38,809 nt of DNA, from NCBI GenBank assembly GCA_965662365.1, contig CBFIHR010000040.1:1-38809 (forward strand). Direction: 5' to 3'. The translations under genes and the position numbers were made by a program. Positions 25,572 to 33,983 of the stretch are shown here, piece after piece; the first letter of the stretch is position 1; every line of letters starts with the position of its first letter. The notes under the pieces are model-generated. The model was not told the origin of the DNA, searched no databases, and saw only the letters and a list, made by a program, of their open reading frames with translations. The stretch is from CAWVWD01 sp965662365 (GTDB lineage: Bacteria; Bacteroidota; Bacteroidia; Chitinophagales; Saprospiraceae).

Positions 25572-26552
25572 ATGGAATATAAAAACTTAGGAAGTTCAGG
25601 ATTGCCAGTAAGTCGCTTATCACTCGGTAGCTGGTTGACTTTTGGTAAACAAATTGGTGATGATGTTGCTGAAGATTTGATGCGAGTTGCTTATGATAAT
25701 GGTATTAACTTTTTTGATAATGCAGAAGCTTATGCCGGTGGAAAGTCTGAAATAGTCATGGGTAAGATTTTGAAAAAAAACGCTTGGTCGAGAGATAGTT
25801 ATATTGTGTCCAGTAAGGCTTATTTCGGTGATGGTGGACAATTACCGACTCAAATGGGTTTGCATCGAAAGCATTTAATGGAAGCTTGTAACTCGGCTTT
25901 ACGTCGTTTTCAGTTAGAATATTTGGACTTGTTCTTCTGTCATCGACCTGATAAAAAAACACCGATTGAGGAAGTTGTTTGGACTATGAACTTGTTGATT
26001 AATCAAGGAAAAATCTTGTATTGGGGAACGTCTGAATGGTCAGCACAAGAATATACGGAAGCTCATTTGTTTGCTCGTCAAAATAATTTAATTGGCCCAA
26101 CAATGGAGCAACCGCAATATAATATGTTTCATCGCCAAAAGTTTGAAGTAGAATTTAAGCAATTGTATAAAAACTTCGGAATGGGAACGACGATTTGGTC
26201 GCCTTTGGCTTCTGGTGTTTTAACGAATAAATATTTGAATGAATTTCCGGAAGGCACTCGTTTGAGTATGGAAGGTATGGAATGGCTCAAAAATATAGCT
26301 TTGACTGAAGAACGCCTTCGCAAAGTGAGAGCGTTAAATAAAATCGCTTTAGAGTTAGATACGACAATGGCGGTAATGTCTATCGCTTGGTGTTTGAAAA
26401 ATCCGAACGTCAGCACGGTGATTTTAGGAGCTTCGAAAACTCATCATTTGAAAGAAAACTTGAAAGCCTTAGAAGTGGAAAAACAGATGACAGATGAAGT
26501 GATGCAACGTATCGAAGCAATTTTGGATAATGCTCCGGAACATCCGATGTGA
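25572..26552 (+). CDS. Aldo/keto reductase, potassium-channel beta-subunit-like group
   Basis: A 326-residue NADPH-dependent oxidoreductase of the TIM-barrel aldo/keto reductase family. The tetrad is complete: Asp49 and Tyr54 in FFDNAEAYAGG, Lys82 in VSSKAYF, and His124 in FFCHRPD. The signatures GTSEWSAQE, EQPQYNMFHRQKFE and IWSPLASGVLTNKY are those of the Kv-beta/YghZ group (AKR6/AKR14), not of the xylose or aldose reductases. It probably reduces small aldehydes or ketones in the cytoplasm. The gene stands alone and is followed by a strong hairpin. Confidence 0.93.
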   Translation: MEYKNLGSSGLPVSRLSLGSWLTFGKQIGDDVAEDLMRVAYDNGINFFDNAEAYAGGKSEIVMGKILKKNAWSRDSYIVSSKAYFGDGGQLPTQMGLHRKHLMEACNSALRRFQLEYLDLFFCHRPDKKTPIEEVVWTMNLLINQGKILYWGTSEWSAQEYTEAHLFARQNNLIGPTMEQPQYNMFHRQKFEVEFKQLYKNFGMGTTIWSPLASGVLTNKYLNEFPEGTRLSMEGMEWLKNIALTEERLRKVRALNKIALELDTTMAVMSIAWCLKNPNVSTVILGASKTHHLKENLKALEVEKQMTDEVMQRIEAILDNAPEHPM

Positions 26553-26591
26553 TAAAATACGATTTTTCAATCAATAGAAAAAATCGTAACA

Positions 26592-26624
26592 AAACCTGAC
26601 GGGTTTCAAAAGCCTGTCAGGTTT
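26592..26624. terminator. Bidirectional terminator between convergent genes
   Basis: AAACCTGACGGG (26592-26603) pairs with CCTGTCAGGTTT (26613-26624), with one mismatch, between the aldo/keto reductase and the PLP enzyme. I recall near-identical AACCTGACAGG/CCTGTCAGGTT terminators elsewhere in Bacteroidota, so this may also be a repeated element. Confidence 0.7.
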
Positions 26625-26702
26625 ATATGTTGTCAATCAATTGTTTATAAAGTAGATGGCTAAATTAACACTTGTAGATTTTTCACACAGTGACTTTGTT
26701 GT

Positions 26703-27869
26703 TTACGCAATTAAAGCATGTGTTTCTACTTTCTGAATTGCGTAAAGTATATCCGCTTTTAAATCTTCAATATCTTCAATTCCGACCGAAACTCTAAATA
26801 AATTATCAAAAATACCTTGTTTTTCTCTCGTAGCTTTTGGCATTTTAGCATGTGAGGTCGAAGTAGGAGCGGTCAAGGTAGTCTCGATGCCGCCTAAACT
26901 CACAGCAGGTTTTATTATTCTTAAATTGTCTAAAAATACGTCTAAGTCATGTAAATAATTGATACGTAACTCAAAAGATAGCATTGCACCAAATCCGTGC
27001 ATTAACTTTTTCGCTAACTCATGCCCTTCGTGCGAGGACAACCCCGGATAATACACTTTATCGACCATTGGTAAACGATCTAAAAACTCGGCTAAAGCCT
27101 GTGCATTTTTTGTTTGTTCTCGTACTCGAATCGCCAAAGTTTTCATACTTCGCTCAATCAAAGCACAAACCGACGAGTTCAGACTGCCACCATAAATAAT
27201 ACTTTTTTGATGAATTTTAGCAATCCAATCATTTGAAGCAACGACTGCACCGAAACAAATATCGCTGTGTCCACCCAGATATTTCGTACCCGAATGTATC
27301 ACAATGTCAATTCCAAAATCCATTGGCGTTTGATTAATCGGTGAAGCGAATGTATTATCAATTATTGTTACCAAATTATTAGCTTTCGCAATACTCGCAA
27401 CGGCTTCTATATCTGTTATTTTTAATAAAGGATTAGAAGGTGTTTCCAAATAAATAGCTTTTGTATTTGGTCGTATTGCTTTCGCAAAATTATCGACATC
27501 GGCTGCATCAACCATTGTATAAGCAATATTTGCATTATCTAATTCATTCACAGCGAAGTGATATGTTCCGCCATATAAATCGGCTTGAAAAATAATATGA
27601 TCACCACTTTTCAGTACTGCCATCATTGTCGCATGAATCGCAGCCATGCCCGAGCTTAGCACCAGACCGGCTTCGCCATGTTCCAGAGCCGCAATTTTCT
27701 CACTAATGATTTGTTGATTTGGTGTATTATAATATCGAGGATAAATTACTTTTCCTTCTCGATAATTATATGCCGAAGAAGTATAAATCGGTGAGTTCAC
27801 TCCACCGAACTGTTTGTCTTTAATCGCACCTGTATGTACGCAAATCGAAGCTGTTTTTAAATCTTTCAT
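26703..27869 (-). CDS. Cys/Met metabolism PLP-dependent enzyme (cystathionine gamma-synthase / gamma-lyase type)
   Basis: A 388-residue fold type I PLP enzyme. The PLP-binding Lys is Lys196 in HSGTKYLGGHSD; other active-site parts are YPRYYNTPNQ (about 43-52), LSSGMAA (71-77), Asp171 in DNTFASP and the late FRVSVGIEDIEDLKADI. These define the Cys/Met family, which includes cystathionine gamma-synthase, cystathionine gamma- and beta-lyase and methionine gamma-lyase; I cannot choose among them from the sequence alone. There are no linked methionine genes. A palindrome (27885-27947) lies 16 bases before the start codon. Confidence 0.92.
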   Translation of the reverse strand: MKDLKTASICVHTGAIKDKQFGGVNSPIYTSSAYNYREGKVIYPRYYNTPNQQIISEKIAALEHGEAGLVLSSGMAAIHATMMAVLKSGDHIIFQADLYGGTYHFAVNELDNANIAYTMVDAADVDNFAKAIRPNTKAIYLETPSNPLLKITDIEAVASIAKANNLVTIIDNTFASPINQTPMDFGIDIVIHSGTKYLGGHSDICFGAVVASNDWIAKIHQKSIIYGGSLNSSVCALIERSMKTLAIRVREQTKNAQALAEFLDRLPMVDKVYYPGLSSHEGHELAKKLMHGFGAMLSFELRINYLHDLDVFLDNLRIIKPAVSLGGIETTLTAPTSTSHAKMPKATREKQGIFDNLFRVSVGIEDIEDLKADILYAIQKVETHALIA

Positions 27870-27884
27870 CTTGTGTATTACGGA

Positions 27885-27947
27885 TTGCGAGTTGCTGGTT
27901 GCGAGGTTTTAGGACAGGTGTTTAACTTCGCAACCCGTAACTCGTAA
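27885..27947. repeat. Imperfect palindrome with 24-base arms
   Basis: The arm 27885-27908 and the reverse complement of 27924-27947 agree at 20 of 24 bases; three of the four differences are A/G changes, so pairing survives partly by wobble. The unit is made of TTGCGAGTT/GGTTGCGAGGTT-type blocks. It lies between the PLP enzyme and SPFH genes (divergent), within the promoter region of both. Confidence 0.75.
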
Positions 27948-28109
27948 CATATTATTTGTTAGTCGGATTTTTTTATTAAACTGTAGTATAAAATTAACAT
28001 TTTGCTAAGATTTTTCTACATTGTATTTATTCTTTTAAGGTATTAAAGGTCAGTAAAAATAGATAAATTACATTCAAATAGATTATTAATAAATTAAAAT
28101 TATCATAAT

Positions 28110-29015
28110 ATGGCAGAGTTGTTATTATCCTATGGTGTATGGATATTCTTCATTCTTATTATTCTTTTTTCAGGACTTTTTACAGTAAAACAGCAGACGG
28201 CTTACATTGTCGAACGATTAGGGAAATACCAAAGTGTGCGTAATGCAGGGCTTCAATTTAAAATTCCATTTGTGGATAGAATTTCAGGAAAAATTAACTT
28301 AAAAATTCAGCAATTAGATGTACTTGTTGAAACGAAAACGAAAGATGACGTTTTTGTAAGATTGAAAGTTTCTGTCCAATATTTGGTGTTGAAAGAAAAA
28401 ATATACGAAGCATTCTACAAATTAGAAAACCCGCACGAGCAAATCACCGCCTATGTATTTGATACGGTTCGTGCCGAAGTTCCAAAAATGAAATTAGATG
28501 ATGTTTTTGAACGTAAAGACGATATTGCAGTCGCTATCAGAAGAGAGTTACAAGAAGCGATGAACACTTACGGCTACGATATTATCAAAGCCTTAGTGAC
28601 TGATATTGATCCGGATGTTGCTGTAAAAAATGCAATGAATCGAATCAACGCTGCCGAACGTGAAAAAGTAGCCGCAGAGTATGATGGTGAAGCAGAAAGA
28701 ATTCGTATCGTAGCGAAAGCACAAGCCGAGGCAGAATCAAAACGTTTACAAGGTCAAGGTATCGCCGATCAGCGTCGTGAGATTGCGAAAGGGTTGGAAG
28801 AGTCTGTCGAAGTATTGAATAAAGCTGGTATTAACTCGCAAGAAGCATCAGCGTTGATTATCATTACGCAACATTATGATACTTTGCATTCTATGACCGA
28901 AAATACGAACTCCAACCTAATTATGTTACCAAACTCACCGACTGCGGGTGCTGACTTAATGCAGCAGATGTTGACGGCTTTGGAAGCGACAAAGTACAGC
29001 GATGAAAAACAATAA
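28110..29015 (+). CDS. SPFH-domain (stomatin/prohibitin-like) membrane protein
   Basis: A 301-residue protein with one membrane helix at residues 8-26 and an SPFH/band 7 domain at about 30-200 (QQTAYIVERLGKYQSVRNAGLQFKIPFVDRI..., DDVFVRLKVSVQYLV, VFDTVRAEVPKMKLDDVFERKDDIA, LVTDIDPDVAVKNAMNRINAAEREKVAAE). A charged Ala/Glu-rich coiled coil follows (about 185-240). Such proteins oligomerise in the membrane and organise microdomains or protease complexes. No NfeD partner is adjacent, and the C-terminal segment LIMLPNSPTAG is like that of plant and bacterial HIR-type members. Confidence 0.9.
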   Translation: MAELLLSYGVWIFFILIILFSGLFTVKQQTAYIVERLGKYQSVRNAGLQFKIPFVDRISGKINLKIQQLDVLVETKTKDDVFVRLKVSVQYLVLKEKIYEAFYKLENPHEQITAYVFDTVRAEVPKMKLDDVFERKDDIAVAIRRELQEAMNTYGYDIIKALVTDIDPDVAVKNAMNRINAAEREKVAAEYDGEAERIRIVAKAQAEAESKRLQGQGIADQRREIAKGLEESVEVLNKAGINSQEASALIIITQHYDTLHSMTENTNSNLIMLPNSPTAGADLMQQMLTALEATKYSDEKQ

Positions 29016-29072
29016 TTTCAGCATTATTAAGAAATACGGCGAATCATAAGGCCTAAATTTTTTTACATACAT

Positions 29073-29104
29073 AAAAGGGTTTCACCGCTTGGCGAAACCC
29101 TTTT
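29073..29104. terminator. Bidirectional terminator between SPFH gene and hemF
   Basis: AAAAGGGTTTC (29073-29083) pairs perfectly with GAAACCCTTTT (29094-29104). The T run and A run at the ends serve both strands, as expected for convergent genes. Confidence 0.85.
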
Positions 29105-29145
29105 GTTTTATTGAAACTTATCGAAATTATATAACAATTCAGTAA

Positions 29146-30054
29146 TTACACCCAATCAATTCCTTTTTTTAGCAAACTTAACGTTTTTGCTTCTTGACTT
29201 CCTTCCGTTGCTTCATAGTTGTAGACCCAATTGGCGACAGGTGGCATTGACATTAAAATCGACTCTGTTCGTCCATCTGTATCCAAGCCAAACTTAGTGC
29301 CTTTGTCCCAAACCAGATTAAACTCTACATAACGACCTCGACGTAACATTTGCCATTTTTTCTCTTCTTCTGTGAACGTCAAATCCTTGTTACTTAACAT
29401 AAATTGCGTATAAATTGGAGCAAATGCTTCTCCGACTTCTTTCACAAAATCAAATCGTTGTTGCTTCGTAAAATTATCTTGTTCACTTAATCTATCAAAG
29501 AAAATTCCACCGACTCCACGGGTTTCTTTTCTGTGTTTTAAATAAAAATAATCATCTGCCCATTTCTTGAATTTTGGATAATAATCTGCATGATGTTTAT
29601 CGCAAACTTGTTTTAATTGCAAGTGGAAATATTGAGCTTCTTGCTCCACGATATAATGCGGTGTCAAATCAATGCCACCACCAAACCACCATGTTCCGTT
29701 GCTCATTTCAAAATAACGAACATTCATGTGAATAATCGGCATTTTGGGGTTATGCGGATGTAGAACGATAGAAACGCCAGTTGCTAAAAACTCTCCGGCT
29801 TTGATACCTAATTTTTGAGAGATTTTCTCGGGCATTGCACCGTGTACAGCAGAGAAGTTGACGCCACCTTTTTCGATAACTTTTCCCTGGATCACTCTCG
29901 AACGACCGCCGCCGCCGCCGGGTCGTTCCCACTTATCTTCTTGAAATTTCCCTTCACCATCAGCATTTTCGAGGCTTTTACAAATCGAATCTTGTAAGCC
30001 TTTAAAATATTCAATAATTTCTTCTTTCTGTAATGCTTGTTGACCTGCTACCAT
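29146..30054 (-). CDS. hemF: Oxygen-dependent coproporphyrinogen III oxidase
   Basis: A 302-residue enzyme, normal for HemF, that oxidatively decarboxylates coproporphyrinogen III to protoporphyrinogen IX with O2. Family blocks are complete: WERPGGGGGRSRVIQGKVIEKGGVNFSAVHG, FLATGVSIVLHPHNPKMPIIHMNVRYFE, WWFGGGIDLTPHY, HHADYYPKFKKWADDYFYLKHRKETRGVGGIFFD and RRGRYVEFNLVWDKGTKFGLDTDGRTESILMSMPP. Its use of oxygen suggests an aerobic or microaerobic life. It lies 69 bases downstream of the NUDIX gene on the same strand, and the gap is filled by a palindrome. Confidence 0.98.
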   Translation of the reverse strand: MVAGQQALQKEEIIEYFKGLQDSICKSLENADGEGKFQEDKWERPGGGGGRSRVIQGKVIEKGGVNFSAVHGAMPEKISQKLGIKAGEFLATGVSIVLHPHNPKMPIIHMNVRYFEMSNGTWWFGGGIDLTPHYIVEQEAQYFHLQLKQVCDKHHADYYPKFKKWADDYFYLKHRKETRGVGGIFFDRLSEQDNFTKQQRFDFVKEVGEAFAPIYTQFMLSNKDLTFTEEEKKWQMLRRGRYVEFNLVWDKGTKFGLDTDGRTESILMSMPPVANWVYNYEATEGSQEAKTLSLLKKGIDWV

Positions 30055-30066
30055 GTCTATTTAAAA

Positions 30067-30123
30067 GTGTAACTGTAGAATGTAAAGTATAGGTTATAAA
30101 AACTCAGACTTTACACTTTACAC
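30067..30123. repeat. Nested palindrome filling the NUDIX-hemF gap
   Basis: Outer arms GTGTAA (30067-30072) and TTACAC (30118-30123) and inner arms TGTAAAGT (30081-30088) and ACTTTACA (30108-30115) are perfect complements. The repeated unit is TGTAAAGTG-like. Confidence 0.6.
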
Positions 30124-30711
30124 CTATATCGTAAATGCTCCTTTGTTGATTAATAATTGTAGTTTCAGTACACTGGCGATAGTAATTGAATCAGTGATTT
30201 GTCCATTCATAATCATATCGACTAATTCGTTGAAATGTACTTTACGAATGACGATTTCTTCGACTTCTTCATGTTCTGTTTCTCCAAAAGTTAAATCTTG
30301 TGCGACATAGACGAAACCCAGCTCATCTGTGATAGAGTTTGAGGTATGAATATCCATAATTTTTGTCCATTTGTTCGCTGTTATTCCGACTTCTTCGCGT
30401 AGTTCTCGCTTAGCAGACTCCAGCGGATCGTCTTCCAAAGGGCCGCCACCTTCTGGTAATTCCCAAGAGTAAACATCTAACGGATAGCGATATTGCCCGA
30501 CCAGCCAGGTATAACCATTTTCGTCAATCGGAATGATACCAATAGCGTAATTCTTTAAGTGTACGACACCGTATATTCCATCTCCGCCACTCGGGTTGAT
30601 GACTTCATGATGCTGAATCTGAACCCAAGCATTATCATAAACGATCTTCTTTGACTTTACTATCCACGGATTCTTGTTTTCGTTGAATTCTGCTTTTTTA
30701 ACTTTGTCCAA
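30124..30711 (-). CDS. NUDIX hydrolase (ADP-ribose pyrophosphatase type)
   Basis: The NUDIX domain runs from about NPWIVKSKKIVYDN to LLINKGAFTI. The NUDIX box is GGGPLEDDPLESAKRELREEVGI; the first conserved Glu is Asp (G-x5-D-x7-RELREEVG), while the metal-binding REx-x-EE core is intact. The preceding ELPEGG and WLVGQYRYPLDVYSW agree with ADP-ribose or nucleoside-diphosphate sugar hydrolases. No ATG lies before the domain. The longest frame starts with a TTG at 30753, but a consensus -7 box overlaps that codon, so I prefer the TTG at 30711 (195 residues); other non-ATG starts remain possible. It is probably followed by hemF in one transcript. Confidence 0.85.
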   Translation of the reverse strand: MDKVKKAEFNENKNPWIVKSKKIVYDNAWVQIQHHEVINPSGGDGIYGVVHLKNYAIGIIPIDENGYTWLVGQYRYPLDVYSWELPEGGGPLEDDPLESAKRELREEVGITANKWTKIMDIHTSNSITDELGFVYVAQDLTFGETEHEEVEEIVIRKVHFNELVDMIMNGQITDSITIASVLKLQLLINKGAFTI

Positions 30712-30750
30712 TGTATGTGTTGAATTTTTGATAATTTTATCTTTCTCCCA

Positions 30751-30758
30751 CAAAAGTA
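30751..30758 (-). promoter_or_regulatory. Candidate -7 box for the NUDIX-hemF unit
   Basis: On the minus strand this reads TACTTTTG, a perfect TAnnTTTG. It overlaps the most upstream possible start codon of the NUDIX gene, which argues for a start further in. No TTG is seen at the usual upstream distance. Confidence 0.4.
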
Positions 30759-31210
30759 TTAGGAATAAAAAGATTTATGTAGAAATTTGTGTAAAATTAT
30801 GAATCAAATTGGTATCAAATAGTGAAACATTTCAATTAGAAATCGTTTTTTTTGAAAAAATATTTGAAACTATGATTCTAATAGTTGTCGGTGATAAATT
30901 TATAAATTACAGTGACGCCACCTGTTGTAATTGTAGAGGTTTTGTCAAACAATAAATCCAATGAAAGACATAAATTCAAAATTATAAGAATACGGTCAGA
31001 TCGAAACTTTACAACACTACCTCATCGTACATCAAAACAAAAAATAAATCCAAATGTACAGCCGCTTTCAAAACAAATGATTATTTGAAATGATTCAAAA
31101 CGAAGATTTCATAATTCAGTTGACGGCTTTAAATATCAGTTTAACAACCAAAATATATACATCAATTCGTGCAATTTGTGCAATTTTGTGCGGATGAATA
31201 GCCTATTATT
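30754..31210. other. 457-base gap between divergent NUDIX and aminotransferase genes
   Basis: It holds the -7 box at 30751-30758 at its left edge and, at 31165-31196, tandem-like copies of TTCGTGCAATTTGTGCAATTTTGTGCGG type units directly before the aminotransferase start. The middle (30840-31130) is A+T-rich with no gene or fold that I can support. Confidence 0.5.
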
Positions 31211-32380
31211 ATGATAAGAACGGCAAGCCGCTTAGGCGAAACAAAAGAATATTACTTCTCCCGAAAACTCCGAGAAGTAGCTCAAATTAATGAAACGAGC
31301 GAAGTGAAAATCATTAACTTAGGTATCGGAAGTCCTGATTTGCCGCCACATCCAGCGGTTATTGAAACACTACAAAATGCAGTAATCGCTCCGGATCATC
31401 ATGGTTATCAAAGTTATCAAGGAGCGGCTGTTTTGCGTCAGGCTTTCGCAAAATGGTATGCGAAATACTATCAGGTTGAGCTGGACTGGCAGAGCGAAGT
31501 GCTGCCATTAATCGGTTCTAAGGAAGGTATCATGCACATTGCGATGACATTTTTGGAAAAAGGCGACGAAGTCCTTGTGCCGAATCCTGGTTATCCAGCT
31601 TATGAAGCTGTTTCACAATTGACGGGTGCAGCTTCGATTTTCTATGACTTAGACGAAGACAATAACTGGCAACCTAACTTAGATAAAATCGAGACCTACA
31701 ATTTGACGAAAGTCAAAATAATGTGGGTAAATTATCCTAATATGCCGACCGGTGCGGATGCCTCAACTGATTTCTATAAGCGTTTGATAGCTTTTGCAAA
31801 AAAGCATAATATATTGATTGTCAATGATAATCCGTATAGTTTTGTGTTAAATGAGCATCCGAAAAGTATTTTTTCGATTGAAGGTGCAAAAGAAGTAGCG
31901 TTGGAGTTGAACTCGTTGAGTAAATCGCATAACATGGCGGGTTGGCGAGTTGGCGGGTTGTTTGGTCGAGCAGATTTATTGAAAACAATTTTACGCTTTA
32001 AATCGAATATGGATTCGGGTATGTTTTTGCCAGTTCAGATTGCAGCTGCAAAAGCCTTGAGTTTGGAGGAATCTTGGTATAAGCAACAAAACGATATTTA
32101 TGCTAAACGTCGAGAGTTTGCCTGGAGAATTATGGATTTATTAGGAGCAAAGTACGATAAAAATGGTGTCGGTTTGTTTGTTTGGGCGAAAGTGCCAGAT
32201 GAAGTAGAGAGCGTAGAATTGTGGTTAGATAAAATTTTGTACGATGCTAAAGTTTTCATCACACCCGGTTTTATTTTTGGTACAAATGGTCAGCGTTATA
32301 TTCGAATTTCACTTTGTGGAACGGTAGAAAAGTTTGAGGAAGCATTAAAGCGAATTGAAAAATCATTAAGAAGTGATTAA
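31211..32380 (+). CDS. Class I/II aminotransferase
   Basis: A 389-residue fold type I PLP enzyme. The PLP Lys is Lys238 in SLSKSHNMAGWRVG; Asn174 and Asn177 lie in NYPNMPTG, Asp206 and Tyr209 in VNDNPYS, and the substrate-carboxylate Arg in RYIRISLC near the C-terminus. The N-terminal NLGIGSPDLPPHPAVIE and GYQSYQGAAVLRQAFAKWY agree with the aspartate aminotransferase / LL-diaminopimelate aminotransferase-like branch. The amino donor is not determined by the sequence. The gene has a start codon close to a repeat-like leader, and the next gene, a small membrane protein, follows after 66 bases. Confidence 0.92.
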   Translation: MIRTASRLGETKEYYFSRKLREVAQINETSEVKIINLGIGSPDLPPHPAVIETLQNAVIAPDHHGYQSYQGAAVLRQAFAKWYAKYYQVELDWQSEVLPLIGSKEGIMHIAMTFLEKGDEVLVPNPGYPAYEAVSQLTGAASIFYDLDEDNNWQPNLDKIETYNLTKVKIMWVNYPNMPTGADASTDFYKRLIAFAKKHNILIVNDNPYSFVLNEHPKSIFSIEGAKEVALELNSLSKSHNMAGWRVGGLFGRADLLKTILRFKSNMDSGMFLPVQIAAAKALSLEESWYKQQNDIYAKRREFAWRIMDLLGAKYDKNGVGLFVWAKVPDEVESVELWLDKILYDAKVFITPGFIFGTNGQRYIRISLCGTVEKFEEALKRIEKSLRSD

Positions 32381-32446
32381 AATCACTTGACAAATCGATT
32401 GTTTTGCCCAACTTTAGTTTTTATAATTTTAAAAACTAATTGTATT

Positions 32447-32647
32447 ATGGCACCGAATATGGGAAAATTAGACCGCAGCATTAGACTTGGCGTAGCGGCA
32501 ATTATCATTGGATTGTATTTTATGAATATTATCAGCGGAACTGCTGCCATTATCTTAGGCGTTGTTGCAGGCATTTTTATCTTAACAAGTTTTGTGAATT
32601 TTTGTCCTTTATATACGGTCTTAGGCATTCGGACAAATAAGAAATAA
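32447..32647 (+). CDS. Small membrane protein, DUF2892 / YgaP-like
   Basis: The ATG at 32447 gives 66 residues; a longer frame from 32387 adds 20 residues without a plausible start. The start MGKLDRSIRLGVAAIIIGLYF and the end FVNFCPLYTVLGI fit the DUF2892 family, a two-helix hairpin membrane unit (about residues 12-28 and 31-48) that is found alone or fused to rhodanese domains. The Cys in NFCPLY is conserved in the family. Its function is unknown. Confidence 0.85.
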   Translation: MAPNMGKLDRSIRLGVAAIIIGLYFMNIISGTAAIILGVVAGIFILTSFVNFCPLYTVLGIRTNKK

Positions 32648-32653
32648 AAAAAG

Positions 32654-32680
32654 TCATCAGGTGTTTTTCGCACCTGATGA
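32654..32680 (-). terminator. Terminator of the porin gene
   Basis: A perfect 10-base stem, TCATCAGGTG (32654-32663) with CACCTGATGA (32671-32680). On the minus strand a T run follows (from the A run at 32644-32652), fitting the porin gene; it may also stop the convergent small membrane protein gene. Confidence 0.85.
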
Positions 32681-32741
32681 TCAACCAAATTACTTTTACA
32701 AAAATCTACTATTAAATAATAATTTACTTATTATTAGTTCA

Positions 32742-33830
32742 TTAAAATGCGTAATAAACACCAAAAATAACTGCTGGAGAAGTTGCTGTAGCAGCACCGT
32801 TAGCATCTGTAAAGAAATCGTCACTGGCTACGTCAATTCTTAATTCTGGAATGAAGGTCAAATTACCTTGAGTGAAATTAGCAGAAAGGGTATATTCCAT
32901 AAGTGTTAAATCATCCACATCGTAAGCTAATCCGTTTTTATCATCAAAATACTCTCCACGTAAGCCTAAAGCAAAGGCATCAGAAATCGTATAATTTAAA
33001 TATAAGGCAGCACCAAACCAGTTTGAATTACCGCTTTCAAGGGCATAAAATTTATCAGTTACATTTACTCCAACTAACAAATCTTCTGTTGCTTGATAAG
33101 TAGCTGTTAAGTCAATTTGATTACCTACTTCAAGAACAACAGCACTATCACCTAAATCTTCATTTCCACCTAAGTAATTCAAATAAATACCGAATTTTTC
33201 GTCAGAATAAGATAGCTGAGCACCGATTTGTTTTCCTTCGATTCCACCAATGTCCGTCTTACTATCTGTATCATTGAAAATACCGACCATCGCACCGAAC
33301 TTATCACCTAATGCAACGTCCGCTTTTAAACCCGTATGAAAAAATGGTCCATTTGAAAACATATAAGATGTAGAGTAATTGAAGTTTCCTGGTGCATCAA
33401 TCAACTCATAACCAACGTGTGTACTAAAGTTACCCGCTGTTAATGTAATCGCATCTGTCGGAGAATAAGTCACAAATAATTGTTTGATAATATCGGTAGT
33501 AAATCCACCTGTTCCGTTCGCATCATTTGCACGAGGTCCAAAAGCCAAGTCAGCAACAAATCCTACTTTATCAAAACTCTTCGCAAAAATAACGTTTGCC
33601 ATACCTAACTCGAAAGAGTTATGAGCACCTGTAAAACTTGTTGTTGCTGCAGCGTTATCATTAAAGTTATACTGATAATAAGCATCAACGAAACCTGAAA
33701 TAACTAAGGGATTTTCGTCTTCTTCTTTTGAAGATTCAACTTCTTGTGATACTAAAACTGCGTTTTGTGCAGATAATGTGAACCCACCCAATAGCATTGA
33801 AGCTATTAGCAAAAATTTTAAATTTTTCAT
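32742..33830 (-). CDS. Outer-membrane porin, bbp2 / OmpL-like
   Basis: A 362-residue protein with a signal peptide (LLIASMLLGGFTLSAQ) and a barrel of the type PF07642: ENPLVISGFVDAYYQYNFND, LGMANVIFAKSFDKVGFVADLAFG, QLFVTYSPTDAITLTAGNFSTHVGYELIDAPGN and a final strand ending in Phe (AVIFGVYYAF). Membrane strands alternate throughout. The same porin type often accompanies ammonium transporters in Bacteroidota, and here it follows amtB on the same strand, which suggests a role in letting ammonium or small nitrogen compounds pass the outer membrane. A perfect hairpin (33848-33876) stands 17 bases before its start. Confidence 0.88.
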   Translation of the reverse strand: MKNLKFLLIASMLLGGFTLSAQNAVLVSQEVESSKEEDENPLVISGFVDAYYQYNFNDNAAATTSFTGAHNSFELGMANVIFAKSFDKVGFVADLAFGPRANDANGTGGFTTDIIKQLFVTYSPTDAITLTAGNFSTHVGYELIDAPGNFNYSTSYMFSNGPFFHTGLKADVALGDKFGAMVGIFNDTDSKTDIGGIEGKQIGAQLSYSDEKFGIYLNYLGGNEDLGDSAVVLEVGNQIDLTATYQATEDLLVGVNVTDKFYALESGNSNWFGAALYLNYTISDAFALGLRGEYFDDKNGLAYDVDDLTLMEYTLSANFTQGNLTFIPELRIDVASDDFFTDANGAATATSPAVIFGVYYAF

Positions 33831-33847
33831 GATTGATTTGTTTTGAA

Positions 33848-33876
33848 AGTTCGGATTCGTCTAACGAATCCGAACT
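33848..33876. repeat. Perfect 13-base hairpin in the porin leader
   Basis: AGTTCGGATTCGT (33848-33860) and its exact complement (33864-33876) with a 3-base loop. On the plus strand a short T run (GTTTTTAAAG) follows, and on the minus strand it ends 17 bases before the porin ATG. It may be a stabilising leader hairpin or a plus-strand terminator. Confidence 0.65.
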
Positions 33877-33951
33877 GTTTTTAAAGTTTAATTTAGGTGA
33901 GTTGATTTCCCCAAAACACTCAAAACAAATCATTCATCAACCAATATTTTG

Positions 33952-33977
33952 AAATTGGTATAAAGTGCGTAAATTTG
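33952..33977 (+). promoter_or_regulatory. Plus-strand promoter for a short RNA between amtB and porin
   Basis: TTG at 33950-33952 region (ATTTTG) is followed after 18 bases by TAAATTTG at 33970-33977. This is a full match to the TTG-N17-23-TAnnTTTG consensus and points opposite to both flanking genes. Confidence 0.55.
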
Positions 33978-33983
33978 TAATTG

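Noticed and set aside
32903..33103. Plus-strand frame opposite to the porin gene
   Set aside because: A shadow of the porin reading frame; His/Gln/Leu-rich composition as expected for antisense translation.
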